This document shows, piece by piece, positions 10,560-23,236 of a DNA stretch of 64,000 nt. Every line of letters starts with the position of its first letter. Position 1 is the stretch's first letter. The notes below the pieces were generated by a model. The model was not told where the DNA came from. It was given only the letters and a program-made list of their open reading frames with translations, and did not search any database. Source of the stretch: Athripsodes cinereus (Eukaryota > Arthropoda > Insecta > Trichoptera > Leptoceridae); NCBI GenBank assembly GCA_947579605.1, contig OX388315.1:186001-250000 (forward strand). The letters run 5' to 3'. Position numbers and translations under genes: made by a program.

Positions 10560-11005
10560 GATTGCGTATATTTATTTAGGTAGGTTGGTATATTATTTTA
10601 TGAATCGATGTTTGTTTTATCTTCGTAATAAATCTGTTCAAATATATTTAGATAATTTTTATCATTAACTTATCGATTAGTTATGTTTACTTGTATGTAT
10701 GAACTAAATGTGTAATATGTAGGTACATAGTACATACTAGGTCATTCTATAATTATTATTTATGTATGTCTGTCGTTGCATCAACAGCGATGAACTGAAA
10801 AATAAAGTGCTTACGAAAATCAGTAATGAATCATTTACAAGAGTTTTCGAAATTGTATAATGAAATACATATCATCATATCTTTTCTACATAAAATAAAT
10901 GTCAAATATTTATTTTATAAATAAGCAGAAACCCTCTGCTAATAGGCGACGACACACAACCGGAGGTTACTCAGAAACCTATCTTAACATATGGTTCACG
11001 CCAGA

Positions 11006-11953
11006 AAAACATCAAAAAATTACATAGATTTACTCGTATACTGAAGATGTATGTAGTTGAGAATCTCCCAATACTAAAAAAACATCAAAAAATTACATAG
11101 ATTTACTCGTATACTGAAGATGTATGTAGTTGAGAATCTCCCAATACTAAAAAAACATCAAAAAATTACATAGATTTACTCGTATACTGAAGATGTATAT
11201 AGTTGAGAGTCTCCCAATACTAAAAAAACATCAAAAAATTACATAGATTTACTCGTATACTGAAGATGTATATAGTTGAGAGTCTCCCAATACTAAAAAA
11301 ACATCAAAAAATTACATAGATTTACTCGTATACTGAAGATGTATGTAGTTGAGAATCTCCCAATACTAAAAAAACATCAAAAAATTACATAGATTTACTC
11401 GTATACTGAAGATGTATGTAGTTGAGAATCTCCCAGTACTAAAAAAACATCAAAAAATTACATAGATTTACTCGTATACTGAAGATGTATATAGTTGAGA
11501 GTCTCCCAATACTAAAAAAACATCAAAAAATTACATAGATTTACTCGTATACTGAAGATGTATATAGTTGAGAGTCTCCCAATACTAAAAAAACATCAAA
11601 AAATTACATAGATTTACTCGTATACTGAAGATGTATGTAGTTGAGAATCTCCCAATACTAAAAAAACATCAAAAAATTACATAGATTTACTCGTATACTG
11701 AAGATGTATGTAGTTGAGAATCTCCCAATACTAAAAAAACATCAAAAAATTACATAGATTTACTCGTATACTGAAGATGTATGTAGTTGAGAGTCTCCCA
11801 ATACTAAAAAAACATCAAAAAATTACATAGATTTACTCGTATACTGAAGATGTATATAGTTGAGAGTCTCCCAATACTAAAAAAACATCAAAAAATTACA
11901 TAGATTTACTCGTATACTGAAGATGTATGTAGTTGAGAGTCTCCCAATACTAA
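11006..11953. repeat. Tandem array, 13 x 73 bp with higher-order pattern
   Basis: Thirteen direct copies of a 73-bp unit run from AAAACATCAAAAAATTACAT to GAGAATCTCCCAATACTA. Two linked variant sites (TGTATGTAG/TGTATATAG and GAATCT/GAGTCT) alternate in blocks of two: GA GA AG AG GA GA AG AG GA GA GG AG GG. The repeat therefore grew in part as 292-bp four-unit blocks. A short CTAAAGTCACTTGGGAG direct repeat follows the array (about 11950-12000). Confidence 0.95.
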
Positions 11954-12070
11954 AGTCACTTGGGAGATAAAGCGTAATTAATAAAGTCACTTGGGAGTTA
12001 ACTAAATAGTGTTTTTTTAATTCACCTTGGAAAACAACTTCATTTATTTCTCAGTGAGCTACATACTTGG

Positions 12071-12157
12071 TCGTGTAAGGGGATTTCGCCGGCACATGGG
12101 ATTGAATCGCGCATCCTATTATTATGCATGAGGCTGAGACTACCGACGAACTCAATA
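12071..12157 (-). repeat. SINE family A, degraded fragment
   Basis: On the minus strand this matches the tRNA-like head of the SINE that is intact at 55724: GAGTTCGTCGGTAG, then a worn B-box region, then CCGGCGAAATCCCC. It has lost much of the centre and the 3' half. Confidence 0.65.
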
Positions 12158-12159
12158 AA

Positions 12160-12784
12160 TTATATCCTAAAAATATTTATTTAATATAATATTTTCCATA
12201 GATATTCTGTTTCACAAGAAGATAATAAGCTATATAATAATGAAATATGTGTGACATATACATATATCTTTATATTTTAAACTATAAACTTATTTAGGTG
12301 TTCCTAAATAAGTTGTACAAGAATAATTTATTATTACCAATTATTTTCGACCGTACAAAAATTTCTTGGCAGAGCTGGCGTGTCATGTGTGATATCAATT
12401 ATTTCATATCATCTATACTAAATACACCGAGTTTGTTCCAATATGAATCCACATAATATAAACTATATTATGCATTTACTAAGAAAATTACTGCACAGAT
12501 ACTAATTCATCTACTCAACCAACAGATTCTACAAACTCCATTTATGTATTAGGAAATAATGTCCCGATGCTTACAAAGTGGCTGAGGCTGGTTGTAATGC
12601 ATTTTACTCATTGTACCTTCGCCAATCCCACCAATTACCGAATCAAACCATTATGTTTAACATCAGCTGTTGAGCATACAATATGTCAACTAACAGCAAC
12701 CACCTTAATGATTGTTTTCGAGCTTTTAACAATCTATCTTTGATTGTCAACCCGATGTTGCCAGAGCAAGATACTATACTACTA
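12160..12784. other. AT-rich non-coding stretch
   Basis: No gene, array or datable mobile element is visible. Confidence 0.5.
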
Positions 12785-12925
12785 TTACTACTATACCTTC
12801 ACGCCGTATCCCAAGTGGGGTAGGCAGAGAGAACGGAACGCCATGTCGCTCTATCCTTACATACTTCTTTCGCTTCCTCTACATTCATCCAGTTTCTCAT
12901 ACATGCACACCGATTCCTCTTACTT
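12785..12925 (-). pseudogene. LINE C-terminal fragment (family E)
   Basis: The minus-strand translation contains the words RCACMRNWMNVEEAKEVC and CKDRATWRSVLSAYPTWDTA followed by a stop. This is the same polyprotein end as at 59622-59903 (RRACMRNCMTVTEAKDVC...WRSILSAYPAREAA). It is 5'-truncated to about 45 codons. It belongs to a non-LTR retrotransposon; the clade is not certain. Confidence 0.75.
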
Positions 12926-12929
12926 ACTG

Positions 12930-15900
12930 TAAATGCAAGACACTGTTCTCCTATTTACAGTGTTGCTTTGACCAGTGGTTTATAAATGTTAACTTCTATC
13001 TTATAACATAATCTTATATTTGATTATTATCCTGTATCCTGTATCAACAAAATCTTTTCATTTCAGATAACGAATAGTATTTCAACATTAAATCAATAGC
13101 AATGTGTTTGTAACAATAAACACATGGAGATTTTTAAGGTTTTTGCATACTTACTATAACTACAACTTTGTATTTTCCACTGCATATATTCCATTTTCTT
13201 AGATTTTCCCTTCATAAATTATCAAATATGACGGGGTGAAAACCAGACAGGTATAAGTGACAAAATGATGAAACTCAGATAAACCAATAAATATCTATAT
13301 TTTCGGAGATGTTTATTATAAAATGAAAAAAATCACTTTATTAATTATTTTGTAGATGGTTATGGTCATGTTTTTACGTTATCTCATTGACACAACGAGA
13401 AATGTGTATAAAGCAACCACTAAAGCATGACATCTCGTTTTTTGGAAAAGTCAGTTGTACCAGTCTGGTCCTCAGCCCGTCATATTATTTATTTTTGAAT
13501 TACCACACTCAATTTATTTTTCAATTCATTTAGATAGGATTGTTGTGTTTAAAAATAAGTTCTATTCTTTGCAATTGTGCTAAAGTTCATCAAGAAGTTT
13601 GATGGAAAGATATTGTAAACACCTTTGTACGACGAATATAAGTAATCCACATTGACATGAATATTGGTAATTTGAACTTCATCCAGAGGCATCTAAAGTT
13701 TTCTGCTTATTCAAAATATTTTAACACCTCCTCTTGTCTTTTGCCCATTACCACAACTTACTGAAATATTAATAATGGTTTATTTTTATTTCATGATGCA
13801 TGTTTTTAATCTGTAATAAAGAATTACTGGATTTTACTTGTTTTCACAGTGTAAAAAAATATTTTTAAATAATTCTTAGTGGCAAAAACATCAGTGTTCA
13901 AATTTCTAAAAGTTCATTAGTAAAATTATGAAAAATCTTTTGTAATTTAGATTTATTTTTGATAAGGAACTTTTATTGTTAGTGAGGTGTCGGACACCCT
14001 ATCAATATTATGATAGAATTACGTTAGTATGAAGTCATTTTCTGCAATAACATGAGACATTTAGATGTTTTCTATTTTTAGAATATGTATGAACTCAACA
14101 ATTATTATATCTATAGGTGGTTACTTACAATATTAGGCATAAGTCAAGTATAATAATATATTATAATAACATCTACTTACTAGATGTGCGTTATGCAACT
14201 TTTAAATGTTCTTATTGAGCAGTCGCCCTCCTTGTGTCAACACGAACGATTCACTATTAACTTCTTCTTATCGGAACTCCAAATAAATATTTTACTTTCT
14301 ACAAAACTTGTCAAAAATCGCAAAAAATAATTATTTCAATTTTTGTCATTTGTTTAATGTTCTTCTGCATTGAAACTATCGGTAATTATTGATACTCAAT
14401 ATTTACAAATATTTATAAATTGTGTTTTTAGTAACGTCGTTTTACCATAATTATAAAGTTTCATACAAGTACTGTAGTATTATCACATTAACTGTATCGA
14501 AATATGACGTTGTAGTGTATTATCCGGTGTAAATAGTTACATTCATCATAACATAACCATTCATGTTTACACGTGTGATAAATGTTGAAAAATATATATG
14601 TTAAAGAATCACATTTTGATATTTCAAATTGACCAACACTCACAATTAGGCACGATTCATATTTATTTCACATACCTAATACATAATATGGACAAATTTC
14701 CTACTAACAGTTTACTCATTAACGGTCAGTACCAATAATTAATCTATCCATTACTATCTGTCAAAATCTATTGTACAGAGGATACGTTTTTTAAACGTAG
14801 TGTCTTTTTCATTATCAATGTACATGATTTTGTACAGTTTTGTACAAAAAATAATATTTTAATATTCCCTCGCATAACTATGATTGGTACAATATGCTTG
14901 CAGTTTATATCAATTAAACGATGTATGATTTTCTGTTAAATATTAGTTAGTTTTAATTATCATTCATCGTTATGAAATGAATATCCATATAAATAGATAT
15001 ATTATGGTTATTTGTTATTTATACAGTAAAATAATTATAATACATGTTATTTAATTTAATGTTTCAACACTCTAATACTTACAAAGTATAAAGAAACATT
15101 AGTCTTTTTTTCATTTTTTAGTTTTAAGTTTAGTTTATAGGTTTAATAAATTATTTATATTATATTGTGACCAAATGATTATTCTAGGATAGTTCTACTT
15201 AGTTGGATAATCCTTTTTCTTACTTGTATAATAAATAGTAAAGAAAGACGAGCTTATATAATATGCTTGGATACCTATCTATGTGTGTATGTATACAATA
15301 ATATGTAGGTACCTAACCTACCTAAAGTAATTAAGTAATACGGTGACTTGTTAAATATTGCTTTAAATGAAATATTCAGTGTATCTTCTTCCTACCGTCG
15401 TATAGTGATGTGTGGATGTGTCTGTGTACACAGTAGATATAACAATAGATGGGTAGGTACCTATAGGATATGTGATATTTAATGAGGTAGAATAGATAGA
15501 ATATAGGTAGGTACCTACATATATGTATTAAAGTGTATATGAATTATTGAATAAACAGTTCATTACGTTCATTAACAATCGTGTGAAATATAATCCAGTT
15601 GTATCTACTTGTATATAGATAGGAAAATATATATATGTGATACGGTACTATATTTCTATGTAGATTCGGTACTAGTAATTATAGGTAGTATAAACATTTA
15701 ATACAAACAACACAGGGCGCAGGAACATTCTCGTACATATTATGTATTATACCAATGGTTGTCACTTAATATTTTGACTACACTCACATTCACCCTTGTT
15801 AAATAATACTAATGAATGTATTTAGGTAATTATATTCTTACTATCTTATCGCAGTTCAACAGTGGCATATTTTAATTTATCTTTACCAAGAAATCATGAC

Positions 15901-16230
15901 AGATCATTCTATATTGATCATCGAGTTTGATGAAATGAATTGTCAATTTGTTATTTAGGTGTCTATATCACAAACATTCCATTTATTTCAAACTCATTTC
16001 TAACTTTAAAACTTTCTTTCAATTCATTGATAATTAGACATTCCATAAGTCTAGTTTATTGGTGAGCTTTCGGAAATGCATTGAATTAAGCAAAATCAAC
16101 TGCACAAACTTGTAACTATAGCATCTATGATGTGAAGAATAAAATTACCTATAATATTCTAATGAATCTAATGTCATTAAATTTTAATGTTAAGTTCCAG
16201 AATATATTTTTTGTTAATCGGTTAAAATCA
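12930..16230. other. Long AT-rich stretch without genes
   Basis: I see no coding exon or intact repeat in 3.3 kb. One arm of a repeat found as an inverted pair at 42296-42420 (CCAATAATTAATCTATCCAT then TACTATCTGTCAAAATC) is present at about 14729-14772. AGGTACCTA words cluster near 15305 and 15460-15520. Confidence 0.5.
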
Positions 16231-16235
16231 ATCTT

Positions 16236-16450
16236 CTTCTTCTTTCTGTGTCGTGTCAGGTCCCCCCGACGTTGACGATCACTCCAGCGAAAACCTCCCT
16301 GTCCTGTGCTGCTCTGAACAGGTCATCCACTATCCTCATTCCGGTCCATTCTCTAATATTGCGCAGCCAGGACATCTGCTTTCTGCCAACTCCCCGTCTT
16401 CCTTTTATCTTACCCTCCAATATAAGGCGGAGGAGACGGTTCTTCTCTCC
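16236..16450 (-). pseudogene. LINE C-terminal fragment (GRRGVGRKQMSWLRN type)
   Basis: The minus strand encodes a polyprotein end with LLRLILEGKIKGRRGVGRK, QMSWLRNIREWTGM and FRAAQDREVFAGVIVNV in one frame. It is the typical conserved tail of insect non-LTR reverse transcriptases. About 70 codons remain and the 5' part is lost. It differs from families D, E and the 58-kb copy. Confidence 0.8.
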
Positions 16451-16459
16451 ACGCAGAAA

Positions 16460-18250
16460 ATCTATAATATTGTTATATCAGTCTTCATCCCTGTTAGACA
16501 AAATTAATAACAATAGGAGTATCTATAATATAATAAAATAATATGATATGATGAGCCTCTGTGGTTAACCGACACATGTCCTCGTACTTACGAAGTAATT
16601 AGTATAATTATATCGATTCCTCAGTTCAATAGATCAACAACTAAAAAATTTACAAAATCTAAGTATTAGCTTATTCGTGTTCAAAGTGACAATATTTCAA
16701 TCCCACAAACAAAAAAAAATCTAAAAATTGAATTTTCTGTTAGAAGCACATACCTACATATTTGTTTTGAGTTTTTGGTAGAACGCCATACTACCTACTT
16801 CAAAACTTTAACGTTACATTATTTATCTTGGAATATTATAATTTTGAGTTACTGGCGTACGGAACTGAGGGATGGAATGATGATAATACCTATATAGCTA
16901 TACACGATAGGTATATGGGATATGTAATATTAAACCGACAATTAAAACACGTGAATGTTATTAATCCATCCGCAGAATAATATTAGAGGCTGACTGTTGT
17001 ATGTATATACGAGTCTAATAGTTGCCAACTTAACTAACATTTTTTTTATATAGTAGTTTTCGTCATCTGACGTTTGCTCTTCAACGGTTGAAATTTATAG
17101 CGAATTTCCTTTCAAAAATGTGCGTAAACAACAAAGACTTACGTTACGTATGTCATTGGTTAAAATGCAGATTTTTACTTAGCATTTGATCAAATATAAT
17201 TTTATTTATTTTTATGTACTGAACATTGTCTATTTTTACATCAGCTGGCGTTACTGTTCATACCTATGCGTCCGTAAAAATATTCTGATGTTTCAAATTA
17301 CACATTTTTTTATTGAAGGAAGACAAAAAATAACTGTAAAACGTAAAAATGCCTATAATAGTGGTGATTTGAAAGAATCGCTTATTCATGACAACCTACT
17401 AGGTAGGTATATGTTTATTACACGCAGTTAGTTCACTGGCTACCCCATTCGTGGGAAAAATGTAGGTATAACGTACGCAAACATTATTAATTCAAACACA
17501 ACAGCGTCGGTCGGTGGATGGCGCTGGTAGTAGCTGCCTGAAACCTCTGATCTCATTTTTCAAAATTAAATATTATTATCTTAAAATTGTTCGAATTTAC
17601 AAAATTTTAATACATTTAGTTTTAATAGTTTTATAATGTTAAATTTTTGGGTGTTACTATTTTTAAACTAGATAAAAAATTCTAATTTAAAAATGTGAAT
17701 CAGTGAATAATATTTGTGACAATTAATAATAGGTTCAATTGGAACTCACATAAAATTCTCGAATTTCAATCAAATTTGTGACAAAAGTGTTTTCAAAATT
17801 TTATAATAGTTAAACATAAATAATAGGCGCCCTTGAGACGGTCTAGGAACTGTTAAACGGCGTCAAAACAAAATCATCCATAATCATCATCATCAACAGC
17901 ACATAATACGTATCTTAAATCACAATAACAAAAAAAATAAGGCCAAATATATTATGTATTTTTACCATTTTCCTTTGATTCATAGTTTTTAGGGAAGATA
18001 AAGACTACATGATAATGCTTATGATTATAATGATTACAGTTGTGTGAAAATACATCATTTTAAGCATTGATGTGATTAAATAACATAATTGACTAAAAAG
18101 TCAAAATGCTCCCGCACACATTTGTACGTAATTGAAACTGTTAATAAGTAAGTTCGTAGAGCGCATCACCAGAGGGCATACTATATTTCGTTTTATAAGT
18201 GTAGAGCTACCAAGAAAATATTTTATTATATTATTTAGGCTACTACTATT
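16460..18250. other. AT-rich stretch with minor repeat scraps
   Basis: There is no gene. A scrap of repeat family C (CTGGCTACCCCATTCGTGGG, minus orientation) lies at about 17435-17454. A small GC-richer patch at about 17500-17545 is unexplained. Confidence 0.45.
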
Positions 18251-18251
18251 C

Positions 18252-18455
18252 CGTCACGACATTATCGCACAAGTGGGACAGTCAACAGACCAGCCGCATG
18301 CAAAAAAAACATGCAAGCTGTCCTCTCCGTGCCAACAGAAAAAATACGACATTCAGGATGGGTGACAAACCTCATCGCTGAATTGAAGATGTAAAACTCG
18401 CGGAAAAGAGTGGGAGAGCTGTATTCTTTGCTGGGTGCTCCACAGAATTTTGTAT
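18252..18455 (+). repeat. Repeat family C
   Basis: This copy of a dispersed repeat begins TCACGACATTATCGCACAAG and contains CATGCAAGCTGTCCTCTCCG, ATTCAGGATGGGTGACAAAC and GAAAAGAGTGGGAGAG. Similar copies lie at about 24719, 27318, 29296, 37290, 51592, 53935 and 55446. It encodes no protein. A second 5' scrap with CACAAGTGGGGTAGCC follows at about 18509-18560. It is probably a SINE or a LINE 3' untranslated region. Confidence 0.7.
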
Positions 18456-19125
18456 GCAGATGTTATTACTATTCTCTGTAATATTGTATGTACCTACCTA
18501 TATCATCACGACACGATTGTATTTGTCACAAGTGGGGTAGCCAATAAACTAATTGCGTATATATATATAGTGAACATAGGCAGGTACATGTTATATTCAT
18601 CGTGAAAAACAATAATACTTAATTTTCACTGAATGTGAAGATATTAAAATAATGTCTTACCTAATTTATTACTTTACGGACTTACGTACATGATAAATAG
18701 ATAGATATTTAAAACATATGTATGTAAATATTATATGAATAAGAAAATAATACGAGTATTGTTTCAATTCCAAAAGTGCGCATGATATGGTAGTACAATT
18801 TTCGTATGAAATTCTGGAAATAATAATAAAGAAAATACTTTCAGTATTATTTGCCGACCAAAAGAAGTTTATTTGTTGTTGTTTAGTTTCTCCTTCAAAT
18901 GTTTCCGGTTTTCTAGAACTTTTATTATTATTTTTATTTCTCACTGCCAACTTCCTGACCTTCACATTTATGTACCTATAATAGAAATAAGTAGGTAGGT
19001 ATATATACCTACAATAATATTATTCTACATAAACCTACTAACGTGTTCCCACGCATCACTATTTTTATTTGATACCTAAAGTTTCCTTTTACTCATGTTT
19101 GCTTTTATTTCTTGGTGGTTTTCAG

Positions 19126-20310
19126 GTTGCAGATCATCACACGTACAATAAATTGGAGTAACATTAGGTTGTCGAAATTTAGAAGGAAATTATTAGGTAT
19201 ATAGACAGATTATACCTAACATTGTATTAGTTAATGATTCGTTATAATATTACAATAATAAGTCACAATGGAGGGCACACTGACAACCCAACTCAACCTA
19301 AACCTGGAGACCGCACCTCTTCCTTCATACACAAACCAGCATGAATTTGAAAAGTACCCCGAATATGAGAAATCTCCCAAAGCTAGCTGCAAAACTGTTG
19401 TGGTGAAGGCGCCCTCGTTTGAAGATGGTGTCCTGAATACTGTGATGGAGATGAATCAAATCTTATTGGTATTTGTAGTGGGTCACGTTTTAAGCAATAT
19501 ATTCAAGTGGTACTAGAACTCACTATAAAACCTCACGGCAATTCTATATAACAGAGCGTTAGGAATGTCGTAGAAGTGAATAAATTACGCGCAAATTCGT
19601 TCCGAGAAAAATGCATACGTTGCCCAAAAGGGACGTTGAAAGACGAATGAAGATGCTGGTATGAAAATAGGAAGATCTAGCTGCTAGGTTACAGATCTTT
19701 TAAGATTCAAGAAAAGGTTTGCAGGAAACTCAATTTATCCTATTTTGGATGTGAACTGTTGTTATTTCTTAACAAGTGCTTATATAATGTTTTGTATATT
19801 ATAATACCGTAATTACTCGACGTTCTCAACCTGTGCCTACCTACAAGGACTTCTTATCTTTTCGATACAATAATATTACTGTGTCCGCTACGAGTAGCCA
19901 TGTTGAATGTTATCATTTTATGGCATAGATACCTACTGATAGTGTAAATAATTATGTATAATGCTTAACCACGTGTGATACATAGGTTTTATATGCGGTA
20001 GGTATAGGTATGAGTTTTATATGCGTTTAACTATACCACTTGTTGTAAGTCCTGCTCTGAATAATATACACATACCTAACAATTATATTTATATTTGTGT
20101 TAAATGACTAAACTACGAGTAGGTATATTTATTTAACTTTCTATGGAGAGATAAAATTTTATCTTTTTCAATTTAGAGAGCATTTCAAAATACTAACGTA
20201 CATAGTTCCATATTATGTATCTTTATAATAATACATCAGTGTTTTTTAAAGATACTTCTCATCTTTTTAATAAAATTATATTTAAATAAACTTCAAATGT
20301 CTTAAATTAT
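19126..20310 (+). other. Possible terminal exon carrying the 82-residue frame
   Basis: A pyrimidine-rich acceptor (TTGGTGGTTTTCAG, ending 19125) could begin an exon with a 142-base leader, the frame at 19268-19516 and a long 3' untranslated region. Tandem AATAAA-like signals lie at about 20270-20290. The exon borders are inferred, not shown. Confidence 0.35.
19268..19516 (+). CDS. 82-residue tail-anchored small membrane protein
   Basis: A strong start context (TCACAATGG, A at -3 and G at +4) opens a complete 82-codon frame ending in TAG. The DNA is markedly more GC-rich than its surroundings. The first 50 residues are polar and proline/tyrosine-rich (TAPLPSYTNQHEFEKYPEYE). Residues about 63-79 (NQILLVFVVGHVLSNIF) form a single hydrophobic segment just before the C-terminal KWY. 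This is the layout of a tail-anchored membrane protein. I do not recognise a family. A processed or single-exon gene, or the last exon of a gene, are both possible. Confidence 0.55.
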   Translation: MEGTLTTQLNLNLETAPLPSYTNQHEFEKYPEYEKSPKASCKTVVVKAPSFEDGVLNTVMEMNQILLVFVVGHVLSNIFKWY

Positions 20311-20319
20311 TTTTCTTTG

Positions 20320-21430
20320 TCTTTCATTTATTAATACTGTAAATATGTACCTAACTTCAATGTTTTTATACAAAAATAATAAAAGAAAGCTCAGAGAGCC
20401 AAAATAAAAGACATAAGATTTATTATGAGGATGCGTACCTGTTTTATATATTTACAGAATTTACTGCAAAGTGTCACACTTATCTGTAATGTGTTCAGTA
20501 TTATTTTTGTTTGTGTATCGTAAGTAAATAATTTGATAGACGATGTATTTGAATCACCTGTTCTGCAGTAGTTTTATGATAGTGTTCCACTAAATGTAAG
20601 TATGATATATGAGAATTCTCTTCACAATACAACACATTGAGTGATGTCTGCCCCTGAATAAGATATAATTAGTCTCAAATGATCTTCACACATTGATATA
20701 ATGATACTCGCATATACCTACATAAATACATTCTACTTTATTCCAACCTCTGGCTCCGTATCAAATTTTTCAAGTGATTAGTTGCAAAGAAAGTAAACTT
20801 GCCTCAATATAGTGTGTCACATTACCCTGTTTAATTTAAATGTAACATTTATTAAAAAAATGTTACTTTTTCAAATAAGTAACTTTGCTATAAAAGATCA
20901 AACTACATATTATAAGTAATAAAAAAGAGAACATAAAATCGTTTCTAGAAATCGTACAATTGTAATCCCCTCGTATGACTAATCTCTTGTAAACCAATTT
21001 GCTAAATAATTGTATATTGTATGCAGCATAAGATATTGTATAATTATGTAATATTTTCTGATAGTACCTAATTTTGAAGAAGAATTTCGATTAGGAATAT
21101 CCGAACAAGGTAAATATTACAAGGAAGAATGTATAAATGTCCTGGTTGAGAAGTATTAGAGCATGGATGAAATGTTTTCTTGTGCATATAATATGAACCA
21201 AAGAACCTGAAAACCTAAGATTAGTGACCGGAAATTTAGCACAGATACGTAAATTTGGAAAATTGTCGAGTATTTTTGATAACCATAGTATTCAAGAATT
21301 TTCATTAACACATAGGTAAGCTTTTTTCCCAAATGGCCAAATGATTGATACATGTCATATTATTATGAATACATTTTCAATTGATGCCTTTTTACATGTA
21401 TGTACATTGTACCTACTACCAATGTGTATA
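20320..21430. other. AT-rich intergenic stretch
   Basis: No feature can be supported. Confidence 0.5.
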
Positions 21431-23158
21431 CTATGTAGCAGCGCCGGACCTACCATAGGTTCAAATGGTTCGGCCCACCAGGGCGCCGAAAGTATAAGGC
21501 GGCACATAGATTAACTCTGGATTAAGTTTTAATCAGAGATTTTATAAATAAATAATTTAATAAGTACTTCCGCATTGATTGCTATACTTCCGCTTGCATA
21601 GAAAGTTACACATAACACAAAATGTATCGGTTTTATAATATCAACTATTTTTGAAATTCCCGCGAAAAGTAGCACGCTCTTATACCTCATCACTGTCGAC
21701 TCATATAATACAATTTGATTTCTTCATTTAAGTTCAAAGGATTTTGAATGTTACGTACTCTAACTTTTCCATACATAATAAGGGTCAAAATCTCGTGTAT
21801 CTCGGTTTTTTCAATGTCTCATACAACCAAGTATGCGCCCCGCTCAGCACTAATACAACTCTAAGCGCTTCTACATAGATTCTCACTAATACATACAAGA
21901 TATGCAACCAACCAACTGATCCAATAGCGGTTACATATACAACCACAACGCGCTCTTTGCGCCCCTACATATATTCTCACTAATACATACAAGGCGCCCT
22001 TTAAAATTCAAACAACAACCAGAAATGAAACTATTACCTAGCGGAAACAATGTGTGCTTTGGTTGATTATAACACAACGTAGCTTAAAACACTAGGTGGT
22101 TGTGCTCCAAACAACATGGATTATCTTCGTTTTACAGAAGATGTACTTCGTATGACTTCGTGCACCCGAATGACATTCGCTTCTGGTTTAATCGTTGCAA
22201 TAGTGACATAAATGTTATAATATGCGTAGATTATAATAGTACCTACTACGATAATTATTTAAAATATTTTTAAAAATATTGCAACCAAATATTATTATGG
22301 GCATATATTATTACAATACTAATTAAAATATTGAAAGCCTAATGTAATATACATATTTTCATACCTACATAACGATTATATTATTATATTATGTTTTTCG
22401 ACGATTTTGTTTTTGTTTGCATAAACTCTTTTGCAGTTGACCGCCGTTATGAATGCTGTTCTATTATATGATGACAAATGACCGTTGTCCGTTGCGTTTA
22501 AGTAGGTACCTATTTACTTAATGAACCGCACGTATTAATTTTTTGGCGTAAAAAATAATTAAATATTTATTATTATCGTATGATATTGCTAAATATCGTT
22601 ATTAATTATCGTATTAGATTTATTTGGCTTATGAAACTTTATGTATTATCTTCTTTCTTCTATTCTGTTTTTTCGTGTGTTTACTCAAAGTGTATACTTG
22701 AGATTTTGTGAGTGTTTGTAGTTTTCTTCAGTTATTTTAACTTTTATATAGGATATAATAGTTAATTTTACTTCCACACATGCATACATCCCATGTAAGT
22801 ATTGAAATAGTAGTATAATTATTGTATTTAGGTAAATTAATAGTTATGTTTATCTATGTATCTATCCCATGACGTCCTCTGGGGCTACGTTTTCTTATTT
22901 AGCTATAGGTCATAGACATACTTTGCTATAGGTAGATAAATATTTTTCATCTACCAATAGCTACACATCATGTTTGTACTAAAAACACTCGTATTTGAGT
23001 AAAAATTTTCAATATCAAGATACAAAAATATGTTACGCCTAGGTATATTAATAAACATGGTGGTAGGTCGATATAAAATTTTTTATAAGGTAGGTAGATA
23101 CTAATTACATTTTGAAATAATAAAACAAATGTTTTATTCTACTAATGGTTTATTATGT

Positions 23159-23197
23159 GAGAGAGACGTCTTTCGTCTGGTGAGGACATTGTCAATC
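23159..23197 (-). ncRNA. Hammerhead-like motif of copy 2, minus strand
   Basis: The opposite arm read on the minus strand has UUGACAA (23195-23189), stem II GUC/GAC, GAAA (complement of 23171-23174), GACGUC, U and C17. Position 3 is U and position 8 is A, so the 3-8 pair could form. Confidence 0.4.
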
Positions 23198-23236
23198 GAC
23201 TGACAATGTCCTCATCAGACGAAAGACGTCTCTCTC
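23198..23236 (+). ncRNA. Hammerhead-like motif of copy 2, plus strand
   Basis: Core CUGACAA (23200-23206), bulged U, stem II GUC (23208-23210) and GAC (23218-23220), GAAA (23221-23224), palindromic GACGUC, U and C17 (23231-23232), then UCUC. Stem I has only two good pairs (GA with UC). Here position 3 is C and position 8 is A, a mismatch. Confidence 0.4.

Noticed and set aside
9924..11953. Arrays as CRISPR or as a coding repeat protein
   Set aside because: Units are contiguous without unique spacers, all frames have stops, and the DNA is clearly eukaryotic.
9126..19204. Splicing of the 9097 exon to the acceptor at 19125
   Set aside because: The joined frame adds only about 26 codons before a stop upstream of the 82-residue frame and crosses a 10-kb intron; possible but not supported.
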